A stretch of DNA of 41,367 nucleotides, from NCBI RefSeq assembly GCF_000388065.1, contig NW_009242974.1, positions 1,392,280 to 1,433,646 on the forward strand. The letters are read 5' to 3'. Below, one piece after another: positions 9,940-20,200 of the stretch. The stretch's first letter is position 1. Every line of letters begins with the position of its first letter. The notes beneath the pieces were generated by a model. That model saw nothing but the letters and a program-made list of their open reading frames with translations, made no database searches and was not told the origin of the DNA. Source of the DNA: Fonticula alba. Its lineage: Eukaryota > Opisthokonta > Rotosphaerida > Fonticulaceae. Position numbers and translations under genes: made by a program.

Positions 9940-11662
9940 ATGTCCTCCGCGGTCGATCGCAAGAAGCGCTTTGTCGAGCTCAAGTCCAACCGGATCGAGC
10001 ATGTGCGTCCTTCTTTTGTGCAGACAGGCCGACGGCCATGCTCCCCTCAATGCGCCTACCCCCGCCGATGGGGCGCTTTTGTCTAACCGCTATGTTCTCC
10101 CCCCCCCCCCCCTCCTTCCCCTCGGGTACGAATGTGCACAGCCGAGCTCCATCAGCTTCCCCCCGGTTGGCGCCTATGAGCATGAAGATGTCTTCTCCAT
10201 CGAGAAGTTCCAGAAGGTCCGTGTGCTGGCTCGGCAACTGCGCACATGTTTACGCCCTTTCATCCATCTCCCCACCCTTCTCTCTCTCTCTCTTTCCCCT
10301 TCTCTCCTCCTTACACTCCTCCCTCCTGCGGCCGCTTCTCGCCGGCCGGCCGGCCCGCCCGCGGTCACCGTATGCAGACTTTCAAGGTCCAGGTGATCAA
10401 GCTGACCGACGACCACATTGAGTTCGACTTTGTGGGCATTGACGCGGCCCTGGCCAATGCCATCCGGCGCATTCTGCTGGCCGAGGTCCCGACAATGGCC
10501 ATTGAGAATGTCTATGTCAAGAACAACACCAGTGTCCTTCATGACGAGCTCCTCTGCCACCGCCTGGGGCTGATTCCCATCTACGCCGATCCGCGCCAGT
10601 TTGACTTCAAGTTCGCCGAGGACGAGGCCACCGACATCAATACCATTGTCCTGTCGCTGAATGTCAAGTGCACGCACAATCCCAGCGCTCCGGCCGGCGC
10701 CAGCGATCCGAATGTCCGCTACATCAACTCCACCGGTGCGCCTGATGTCTGCTGTCCTTTCGCTGTCCGCTCTCCCTCCCCCTCTCCCCCTCCCCCTCCC
10801 CTTGTACTCCCTGCTCTATTTCGGATCACTCCTGACCGCCATTTGCCCTCGCCCACTCTTCCGCTGTCGAACGCACCAGCTTTCTCTCGTGACATCAAGT
10901 GGGTGCCCCAGGGACCACAGGCCGAGCGCTTCGCCGAGGATCCAATCCGCCCGGTGCACGATGCCATCGAGATTATTCGCCTGCGCCCGGGCCAGGAGCT
11001 GGACATCGACATGCACTGCGTCAAGGGCATCGGCAAGATCCACGCCAAGTGGTCCCCCGTGTCGACGGCATTCTACCGCATCATGCCGCAGATCGACATC
11101 CTCAAGCCCATCCCCTCGGAGTTGGTTGACAAGTTCGTTGACTGTTTCTCGCCCGGTGTCATGACCGTGAGCACGGACTCCAAGACCGGCACCAAGACCG
11201 TCAGCGTGGCCAACGCCCGCAATGACTCCATGAGCCGCGAGGTCATGCGTCACCCGGAGTTCGCGGACTCGGTTCGCATCTCGCGCGTGCGGGACCACTT
11301 TATTTGTGCGCCAGTCACCGGCCTTTCGGCCTCCCGCCCTCCATTCCTTTGATCCGTCTTTGCTTTCGATGATGTCCTTTTCATTTCGCCCGGAATCCCG
11401 GCCATCGCTGACTCCGTCACGGTTCTCTGGCCTTGTCGCCCTCTCTTCCATTGGGGGCCGGGTGGTTGTGCACACCAATGCACTCCTCCCCGCAGTCTCG
11501 GTGGAGTCTGTCGGTATGCTGCCCTCGGCTGTCCTCGTCCAGGAATCCATCAAGGTCCTCCGGGAGAAGGCCATGCGCGTGAAGCTTGAGCTGAACCAGC
11601 TGATCACCAACTCCAACGGCGAGACTGGTGCCGGGGATGCCGACGTGTCTGAGGCCTCCTAA
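9940..11662 (+). CDS. POLR1C: DNA-directed RNA polymerases I and III subunit RPAC1 (AC40)
   Basis: Shared alpha-like subunit of RNA polymerases I and III; it pairs with AC19 to start assembly of the core enzyme in the nucleus. The model joins 9940-10002, 10142-10216, 10378-10735, 10880-11305 and 11496-11662 and gives 362 residues, close to the human (346) and yeast (335) proteins. Family blocks run in order: EFDFVGIDAALANAIRRILL, VPTMAIENVYVKNNTSV, HRLGLIPIYADPR, WVPQGPQAERF, IRPVHDAIEI, LRPGQELDIDMHCVKGIGK, HAKWSPVSTAFYR, CFSPGVM and SRVRDHFIF. Conservation fixes most junctions: EKFQK/TFKVQVI, NST/AFSRDIKW and RDHFI/FSVESVGMLP. Donors are GTGCGT, GTCCGT, GTGCGC and GTGCGC. The third intron (10736-10879) is 144 nt and has no in-frame stop. 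The gene converges on aminoacylase-1. Confidence 0.93.
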
Positions 11663-12077
11663 ATGCACATGCCAACCTGGCGACCGATCTCTCCTGGAGG
11701 CCGGATTCCGCGCCTCCCTCTCCTCTGTTGGCTCTTCTCCACAAGGGCAGGGGGGGGGGGGCCGGCAGGCCGCGTGTCGGCGCTCGTCTCTCGGGCTGGG
11801 GACATCCCCTCCCCGGCTTCCTTCCTCCCTCGCGAGCGCCGTGCCCGCAGCCCATCTCCTCCTTTCCCATCTCCTCCTCTCTCCCCCTGTGTGCATGTCA
11901 CCCCCTCTCACAAATAGATTCTCGACACCAAGTGCAGCTGCTCCCCTGTGTGGACCGGGAAAGGGAAGAAGAAGAAGAGGAGAAGAAAGAAGACTTAACG
12001 CCGGCGATCACATTGGGAATGGTATGTGCATCAGCTTGCCCCAGGCCCGTTGAGGGGGTCCCCGTCTGCTCACACCG
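11663..12077. other. Convergent 3' intergenic region
   Basis: Lies between the stop codons of RPAC1 (+) and aminoacylase-1 (-), so it should hold both 3' UTRs and poly(A) sites. A G run sits near 11750, and an A/G-rich stretch at about 11958-11997 contains repeated GAAGAAGA. No gene is seen. Confidence 0.6.
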
Positions 12078-13852
12078 TCAGGCAGTCGAGGGGGCATTGT
12101 CCTGGTGAGTGTCGCGCTCATTGGCCGGAACCGGTGCCAGGGCAGCAATCACCCCCTCATAGCAGGCTACTCCCTCGAGGAACCCCTGGCAGAAGACAAA
12201 CTCATTGTGGTCGTGCAGCCGGACCGGGGTGTTGCGAATGGGCGAGAAGCCGAAAACGTCCAGACCCAGCGACCGGAGGTACCGGCCATCGGTGGCCGCC
12301 GGGAAGACCGCCGGCGCCAAGGGCACCCCATGGTCCACCTCGACGCTCTGGCGCAAGGTTCGCCACCAGACATTGTCCTCGGAGGCCTGGCTCACATAGT
12401 GCTCCGGGGTTTTGACGTGGAAGTTGAATTCGAAAGTCGGCGAGTCGGCTCGCTCGGCGTAGCGCTCCATCTCGGTCCAGCGCTGGAGCAGTGCCTCGAC
12501 CTCGGCCATGGGGATGGCCGGGGGGATGCGCACATCAAAGCCGGCTTCGGCCTCCATGGGGATGACATTGAGGGCGTAGCCACCTGGGGACCATGGGCGC
12601 GGGTCAGGCGAGGGGAACCGAGAAGAAAGCGCGACAGCCAACATGAGATCCCGGCAGCAGGTGGGCCCGGGAGAAGGGGGCCCGGATCGTGTCGAAAATA
12701 TACGCACCCATTGGCGCCGGCCCGGGAACACCGGACTTGAGCATGGTCAGGTTGAGGGTCAGGACATCACCCAGAGCGGCGGCCACTGAGTGTTTGCAAC
12801 CGCCGGCATGGAACTTCTCCTGTGTCCCGGCGTCCAAGAGGGGGCCTGGTGTCAGAAAAAGCGAAATAAGGCAGGTGTTGGCGGGGGGGGGGAGGGGAGG
12901 AGGCAGCACCCTGCATGGGGCGACAACAGGAGGGGGAGGGGGGGGGGCGGAAAAAGAGAGGAGGACGCGAAGGGCAAAAGCGCACTTCCTGCTGGGCCCG
13001 GAAGGCAAAGGCGTTGTTGATGAAGTTGATCAGGCGCTCCGTGGCGGTGTTGTTGACGAACCGGCTGCCATGGCCGGTGGGGCCGTCGCGCGCGCGCACT
13101 GTCAGCCACCATACCGCCCGCTCGCCATAGAACACATCGAAGCTGTTGGTTTCCGAGGCCAGGCCCTCATCTAGCGCCATGGCCAGGCGCAGGGCCCGGA
13201 AGTCCGGCGTCTGCATAAAGGCTCCCATGCCCTCGGCACCGCCGACCTCCTCGTCCGGCACGAAAGTCAAGACCACGTCCCGGGGAAAGGGAGACACCTA
13301 GCAGTAGGGCGCACAAGCACCAGAATGGCCCCCCCCCACGCAGCCAGTTGGCGTGGTGGTCGACCGGGAGCGTTGCATGGATGTATGGATGCATGTGTGT
13401 GTGTGTGCGTGCGTGTGTGTGTGTGTGTGTGCGTGTGTGAAAATCCGTGAACGTGGGGGCGTGTGTGCGAGGACGACGGGGAGAACAATGACATTGAAGG
13501 TCCTGGATCCCGGGCATATTCGAATGAAGGCATGCGCACCTGCGATTTGCGGGCCCGCTGAATGGCTCGAATGGCCTCGAGATACTGAATGCACACGGAC
13601 TTCATGTCCTGCGCACCGCGGCCATACAGGCGCCCTTCCTTGATGAGCGGCCGAAAGGGATCGCCCCCGGTCTCGGTCCACTTTTCCGGGAAGGCAGGCA
13701 CCACGTCATAGTGACTGTTGAGGAGGATTGCCCGGAGGTTGGGGTCGGTTCCCGGCCAACGGGCAATCAAAATCGGCTTATTGGCAACAGGCTGGCATGC
13801 ATGGGAGGGTCAGCGTTGGCTGCCGCAAGTGCAGCTGGCGTCAATCTCGAAG

Positions 13853-13887
<35 letters not shown>

Positions 13888-14185
13888 CAGATACGGATGT
13901 CGTGAGACCCAGCTCGGCACAGATGCCCGAGAGGAAGGCCACCGCCTCGGCATACGAGCCAGCAGGGCCTTCAGCGGGAGGGGAGATCGCGATAGGTTAC
14001 GAGGCAGAGGGAAAAGATTGGTGAGAGGCTGGTGCGGTGAATGAGAACAGAAACCGAAGAGAGAGAGGGAGAAGGCATGCTGCGAGCGCACCCTCGCCAG
14101 AGACAGTGCGGATTGCGAGGAAGGCCGCCAGGTTGGCAATCCGTGGGTCGGCCTGGAAGTCTGCATCAGAGGTGGTGACCGACAT
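12078..14185 (-). CDS. ACY1: Aminoacylase-1 (M20 family N-acyl-L-amino acid amidohydrolase)
   Basis: Cytosolic zinc enzyme that releases free amino acids from N-acetylated ones. On the minus strand the model joins 14185-14092, 13968-13886, 13791-13540, 13297-12986, 12819-12708 and 12583-12078: 452 residues against 408 in human. All M20 metal and catalytic residues are visible: His86 and Asp88 in NSHYDVV, Asp121 in RGAQDMKS, Glu159 (base) and Glu160 in VPDEEVGG, Asp186 in ALDEG, and the C-terminal His in LHDHNE. WPGTDPN, SRFVNNTATE, GYALNVIPMEAEAGFDVRI and PAATDGRYLRSLG also match the family. Intron phases agree with alignment to the human protein. Donors are GTGCGC, GTGTGT, GTGCGC, GTGCGC and GTGCGT. 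Intron 5 has a second in-phase donor 24 nt upstream. Introns 2 and 3 contain CA/GT microsatellites. The family call is very secure; the exon 5 end is the least certain junction. Confidence 0.93.
13386..13440 (+). repeat. GT microsatellite (interrupted by GC steps)
   Basis: Interrupted TG/CG dinucleotide tract inside intron 3 of the aminoacylase-1 gene. It reads CA-rich on the coding strand. Confidence 0.9.
13855..13885 (+). repeat. CA microsatellite forming an intron donor
   Basis: About 15 CA units. On the coding (minus) strand this is a GT tract, and its first bases are the 5' splice site of aminoacylase-1 intron 2 (CTGAG then GTGTGT). Confidence 0.9.
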
Positions 14186-14677
14186 GGCGTGGCAGGATGT
14201 GGGGAATGATGAGGGCGAGGGAAAAGAAGGGATTTCGGGGGGGGGGGGGGAGGAGTAGTGCGGAAAGTGGGTGACAGGAAAATTGGCTGCCACGCTCCTT
14301 CACGGGAGAGCGGTGACAGTTCCCCAAAAAGTCCCGGTCTCAATCTAGCTCATCCTCCGGAGGGATGTTCTCTTCCCTTCTCTCCCTTGCCCTCTCACGC
14401 TCTCACGCTCTCACGCTCTTGGCCGGCGCAGCTCATTAAAAGCGCCTTGCCACTGGCCCCCCTTTCCCGCACACTCCCTCGTCGCGGATTGGGTGCTGGG
14501 CGGTACCAGGCCCTGGAATAGTCGAAACCCGAGGACAACCGGGGCACGCGCCCCCTGGACAGAAGAAAGAGGTCGACGTGCGCATCTCTCTCAGCGCTGG
14601 GCCGGCGCTGTTCTCGGGAGAGGGGGGCTTTATTTGTTGTGTTGCGTGCATTGGCAGTTGGGCCGATCGGGGCGTGC
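14186..14677 (-). other. Intergenic region upstream of aminoacylase-1
   Basis: Separates two minus-strand genes and should hold the 3' UTR of the downstream-facing neighbour and the aminoacylase-1 promoter. It contains a G run at about 14238-14251 (pyrimidine leader on the coding strand) and a short CTCTCACG tandem at about 14391-14418. No gene is recognised. Confidence 0.55.
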
Positions 14678-16524
14678 TCACTCGGCCGGGGAGGCGGGCC
14701 CGGAGGACGGGGCGATCTCACGGAAGCCCCAGTTGATGCCGATGGCCGCGCGCACATGGACCGAGGCGATGAGGCCCGTTTCGCCGGGCTGGATCTGCGC
14801 CTTGAAGGGGCGCTCGGTGTAGATGCCGAAGTCCACGACATCCTCAATGTTCCCGGAGTCGACATCCACGTCGAGAGTCACCTCCACCGGGCGCGCGCGG
14901 CCATTGACCGCCTCGAAGGTGACGTTGGTCGAGCCAGGGCTGGAGGTAATGGTCTGGCGCAGGCGAACATCTTTTTCAACCGGGAGGGGGGGGGAGATAC
15001 CAAAGAAGGAGAAAGGAAAAGAGGTCAGTGGTGCGACGAGCGACCCGGCGAGGACACGAAGCGGGAGCACATACCCTGGAGCTCTGACTCCTGGACATTC
15101 ACCCGCGGAGAGGTGGGCGAGGTGGGGGAAGCGGGGTTGGATGCCGGAGGAGCGGGCTTCTCAGTGTCAACCGCTGGAGTCACAGGAGCCGGGGCGGCGG
15201 CAGGACTCGGGGCCTCAGTTGCGGGGGGAGGAGTGTCGTCGATGGGAGAGGCCGGGGCGACAGGGGCGACAGGAGCAGCATCGGCAGGAGCAGCATCGGC
15301 AGGAGCAGCAGTGGCAGGAGCAGCATCGGCAGGAGCGGCAGGAGCGGCAGGAGCAGGGGCGGGGGCGGGGGCTGAATCGGCAGTAGTGGCAGGAGCTACA
15401 TCGGCAGGAGCCGCAGCAGCGGGGGCAGGCGACACATCCGTCGGAGCCGCAGTACGCGGCCGGGGCGGGGCAGCAGTGGCCTTGGAGGTGGGTGCCAGGC
15501 TCAGGGCGGCCAGCGCGGCCAGCGCATCAGCTGGCAGGGCGGAATCCGGCACGGACACCGGGGCGGGTGCCGAGACACCGGCGTCTTCCGCGGCAGCCAC
15601 AGCAGGGACACTGGCGGCACCAGTGGCTGGCTGAGCTGGCGGATGCGCCCCCTCCTCCTGATCCACCAACGGGACATAATGCCACACGGACTCCAGTGCG
15701 TCCTCGGCCAGGACGGTGCCCAGGTTGACACGCTGCCCCGGGGGAATGACCCGGATGAAGGGCAGTTCCGAGGGGTAGGTGGAGATAATGCTGCCGGACT
15801 TGGGCTGTGAACCGGCACGCGGGGGTCAGTATGGCAAGGCAGTTCCCGGCCGGTGGGGACGGGGAGGGCGAGGCGGGGAGAGGCAGTGCAGCGGGAGCAA
15901 AGGGAGGGGAGGCCAATCGGGCATGCGGCCACGCACCAGCAAGTCCACATGCACCTCGATCGGATCCGAGCGGGTGTTCTCGCACTCGGCCGTGACATGG
16001 AGGTGCTCCTTGCCGGTCTCGGGGGAGGCCTCATTGAAGGTGGCCGAGGTGTGGAGGATGACTCCATCAGACTCGGAGGATCGGCGCTGGGTGTCCAGGA
16101 CGACCGCGCGGATGCCGGCGCCAAAGCTGAATGCCCCAGCGCCGGACTTGTCGGCGGCCGCCACGCGGACAAAATCAAACACCGGGTCCTTCGGGCCCAC
16201 AGTGACCGACACCTCCAGCGGCCCATTCAACTGGGCCTTGGTGGCATTCAGCGGCTCAAGGGCCACGTTCTCCCCCTCAAAGGTCATGGTCAGGCGGAAG
16301 GACATGTCCCCGGTGTTGGCGATCGTGTACTCGTAGGTCGGCAGGGTGCCACTCTGGTCAGGACGGAACTCCACGAAGGGGAACCGCGTGAGCACCATGC
16401 TGCCCAGGTGCTGGACACTAATTTCGTCGGACTGGGCACGGTGTCAGCAGCGAAAGAGGCAAGGCACAGGGCGTGGGCGAGAAGCACGACAGGGGCGAGG
16501 GCGCGAGCAAGAGCGACGAACCAT
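14678..16524 (-). CDS. Unrecognised protein with repeated beta-rich segments and an Ala/Pro-rich linker
   Basis: I do not recognise this family. The minus-strand model joins 16524-16522 (the ATG alone), 16431-15937, 15804-15075 and 14970-14678: about 506 residues. Residues 2-166 look beta-rich (YEYTIANTGDMSFRLTMTFEG, LEVSVTVGPKDPVFDFVRV). The next segment runs from PKSGSIISTYPSELPFIRVI to VWHYVPLVDQ. An Ala/Pro-rich linker covers about 215-400, with runs of the coding repeat GCWCCTGCYGCT. The C-terminal 100 residues repeat the earlier pattern (PVEVTLDVDVD, PFKAQIQPGE, GINWGFREI). Donors are GTGCGT and GTATGT, with ACTGACC in both introns. The 5' end is the weak point: an intron from GTTCGT at 16521 to CAG at 16432, with GCTGACAC as branch point, puts the intron directly after ATG. 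A different upstream first exon is possible. Confidence 0.65.
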
Positions 16525-17222
16525 GGCGGAGCCTGGGTTTTGGGCGGAGAGAACGAGGAGGAGGAGGAGGAGGAGGAGGAGGAGGGCGGCGGGAGCAGGA
16601 ACAGGGAGGAGGGATCTGCAAGGAGGCTGTTGCGTGCACCGCCTCGGAGGGGGGCTTTTCACCGTGCTCCGCCCCCCCCCCCCCCATTCAGATGCGGCGG
16701 CCAGACCAACACATCACGCATGACGACCAGGGGACGGGCCATGTCGACCGAACAGGCCCGCGAAGACGACTCCGGCCAGCTGGATAGCTGGAACTAATAT
16801 GTGGCAGAGGGTGGGGTCCGGGGCTCATCGGAACTCGTCCGCCCGACCCCCGGGGTCGCAGGGGGTCCAATGGGCCCTCCGCTGGCACATGTGATTGCCC
16901 TGGGCCCGGCCCCCCCCCCCCTCTGCCCCACTCCTCTCCCCCCATGGAATGAGAGCAAGGACCAAAAAACCGACACAAAGGACAGAAAAAAATAAGAGAA
17001 GAGGGGGGGGGGGAGGGGGATCAGAAGGGCCCCCGCTTTTACGGGCCGCCCGGCATCTCAAGATCCCCCAGCCTTAGTGCCCTGAGGGAGGCCGCCAGCC
17101 AAGACTTCCCCCGCCCCCCCCCTTCCTCCTCTCCCCCTTTCGCCCGCCCCCCTCGCCACTTCGCTCCTCCTCGGCCCTCTTCTCTCTCCCCCCTCTCTCT
17201 CCCCCCCCTGCAAATTGCCGCC
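16525..17222. other. Divergent promoter region between genes 5 and 6
   Basis: Separates a minus-strand and a plus-strand gene, so both promoters should lie here. It contains a GAG-type trinucleotide tract (16556-16585, a CTC-rich leader on the minus strand), C and G runs, and a C/T-rich leader from 17100 to the plus-strand ATG at 17223. No TATA-type element is obvious. Confidence 0.5.
16551..16585 (+). repeat. GAG trinucleotide tract
   Basis: About ten GAG/AGG units. It reads CCT/CTC on the minus strand, immediately upstream of the proposed ATG of the gene at 14678-16524, so it is probably part of its 5' UTR. Confidence 0.8.
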
Positions 17223-20200
17223 ATGGATGGGCGGCTCATGCACCCGCGGCGCCCCTCGGCCGCCCTGCTGGCCCTCCTGCTGACCGCCCTTGTGGCCGTG
17301 CTCCTACGCGCTGAAGCGGCAAACCCCGTCTGTCCCCCGGTTGTGCCCCCCTCGACGCCGGATCCCCCCACGCCAGATGCGCCCCCCCTCAAACGCGTCA
17401 CCTCGTTGCGGGTAGACATGCGGCCGATTGCCGGGCGATTGGATGGCTTCCGGACTTTTGTGTCCGGCCCATCACCCTCGGTACACCTGCTCCTTGGCAG
17501 CGGGGCCTTCAATGGGCGTGTCCTGCTGGACACTCGGATGTCCGATCTAGGCCTGTTGCACAGCAACCATTGCACCTATCTGCCTCCCCCCCCGCTTCCG
17601 GGGGACTCCTCGAGCGGTGCCTCAGGCAGTGACCCGGGGAGCACTCCCTCAAGCAGCTCCTCAGGCAGTGCGCCGGGCAGCACTCCGGGCAGCGTTTCGG
17701 GAAGCACTTCGGGCAGCACTTCGGGCAGCGCTTCGAGCAGCGCTTCGAGCAGCGTTTCGGGCAGCGCGTCGGGCAGCACTCCGGGCAGCGCTCCGGGTAG
17801 TGCGCCTGGTGATGCCTCTTCAAGTGCTGCCGCCTCAAGTGCATCGGCTCCGGCTGGGTCAGCATCATCAGCTCCAGCGGGCTCGGAACCGGCAGCCTCT
17901 CACTCCGAATCCAGCCCCGCGTCATCTGGCGCCGGGTCAGATCCTGTGTCTCCTCCAGAGACGGGGCTTCTTGACATGGCTCTTGGCCCGGGACAGGTTC
18001 TCCTTCGGGATCTTACCCCCTCGCGGCACCCGAGCTCTTGGGTTCCTTTCTCTGGCATGGTGTACACTTTTGGCAGGGCGGTCGAGAGTGCCATCCGGCG
18101 TGTGCTACCGGGTGGGACAGCGCAGCCGGAGGCGATTGGCCTGCCCCTGAGCAGCGCCCGCCCGCCACAAATGGACTCCACCTCTTCGGATGAGTCACTC
18201 CTGCTGTCCAAGACCAACCTCCCGCCCTCTCTCTCGCGGTCCTGTCTCTTCCCGAACACCACGCTGCCAGACAGCCTCGAACAGGTCCCCTGCTGTGTGT
18301 GTACCGATCAGGTGGTCGTCAACTTGGTCCCCGAGTCCAAGGTCCGCCGACGCCATTGGCCGACCCTGCCCCCTTCGCCCCTTTGGCCCCTGTCCTCTAC
18401 TCCCCTCGCCCCCGTCCTTCTCTCCGCCTTCTTCATGTCCCGCTACTGCCTCCGCAGGTCATGCTACTTACCCAAAGGACACTGTCCCCCTGCTCATGTA
18501 GTTCACCTTTGTCTCGAACGGCGTGTCCATCGAGCCCACTCCCTCCATCGATCCCGATCCTCTTGGCTTCGTGACCCTTTACAATGACACAGCTCGCACC
18601 TGGTACTGGGCTGGTTCCGGCGGTCGCCTTGGTCTGGCTTATCCGGGTGCGTCTGCTCCCTCTCTCCATCTATCTTTTTTCTCTCTCTCTCTCTCTTTCT
18701 TTTTTTCTCCCTCTCCCTCTCCCTCTCCCTCTCCCTCTCCCTCCCCCCTCCCTCTCTCTTTCTCCTTTTCCCTTTCCCTCGCCCTATATTCACCGTCCTT
18801 TCCCCCTCTGAACATTGTGACCCTCCTTCTTTTCTCGCGCTGCATGACAAAGTGGCCCGCTCGACGGCCAACTTCGTGGCTTCACACCTTTTGGACCTTC
18901 CCTGGGTTCCGCCTCCGCCAGTGGAGGAAAGTGGCAGCAGTGACATCAGCGGCAGCAACAGCACCGGCGGTGGCAGCACTGGTGGCGAGAGTCCCAGGAT
19001 GGGCGGCTTGTCGCGCGAGTCCGAAGGGTCTGCTTGTGCCACAGCCAGCACATCCAGCCAGTCGGCCTCTTCAAGTCCCTCCGGCTCTTCAGGTTCCTCA
19101 GGCTCGGAGTCCCCGCCGAATCCCTACCCACCGGACCGCGCGGCCGCTGGGCCGTACGCCGGATCGCGTTTCCTGCTCCCAGGTGACTCGGCTCGGCGCA
19201 TCATTCTGTTGGATTTGCTCCCCCCCTCGTGCCCCAGCTATGTGCATTTCCTTGTGTTTGATCATCCCTCCGGATCGGAGGACTCCAGTTCCGGCTCGAC
19301 TCCCTCGGGCTCCGGCTCCAGCTCGACTCCCTCGGGCTCCGGCTCCAGCTCGGCCCCTTCGAGCTCCGGTTCCGGCTCCGGCCCCAGCTCGGCCCCTTCG
19401 GGCTCCGGCTCCAGCTCGGCCCCTTCGAGCTCCGGTTCCGGTTCGACCCCCCCGGGTTCCGACCCCGGCTCCGGCTCCGGCTCGGTCCCCCCGGGCTCCG
19501 GCTCCAGTGCCTCGGGCTCCGGATCATCTCCTGCTGATTCTGGATCAACCCCTGCAGGCTCCAACCCAAGTCCGGGCGATTCTGGCTCTGGCTCAACACC
19601 AGTGGGGTCCGGGTCAGGTGCTCCCACTTCCGGCTCTTCGGCATCTGACTCGCAGCCGGCCTCGTCGTCAGCTGGCTCTCCTGCCTCCGGCCCTGGCGAT
19701 CTTCCCCCGGCAGAGGGCCTGGCATCCTCTTTTTTGGCTCGTTCTTCTGGTGCCGATGCTGCTTCAGCCGGTGCTTCTTCACCCTCCGACTCGGAGCCTA
19801 CCCCTGGCTCCGGCTCTGCTCCTGGCTCTGGCTCTGCTCCTGGCTCTGGCTCTGCTCCTGGCTCTGGCTCCGGCTCTGCTCCTGGCTCCGGCTCTGCTCC
19901 TGGCTCCGGCTCTGCTCCTGGCTCCGGCTCTGCTCCTGGATCTGGCTCTGGCTCTAGCTCTGCTCCTGGCTCTGGCTCCGGCTCTGGCTCAACTCCCGGC
20001 TCCGGCTCCACCCCCGGCTCCGGCTCCACTCCCGGCTCCGGCTCCACTCCCGGCTCCGGCTCCGACTCCGGCTCCACCCCGCATGAGCTCATTCCAATTG
20101 GGCCCAACTACCCATGGAACGATGTTTCTCTTCCAGTGGATCCCTCGCCGCCGGTCCCCGAGCACCTCTTCTTTTCGGAGCGGTCCTTCGCTTGGTCTGA

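Noticed and set aside
13386-13440. CRISPR-like or telomeric repeat
   Set aside because: Simple dinucleotide microsatellite without spacers; no CRISPR array or telomere repeat is visible anywhere in the window.
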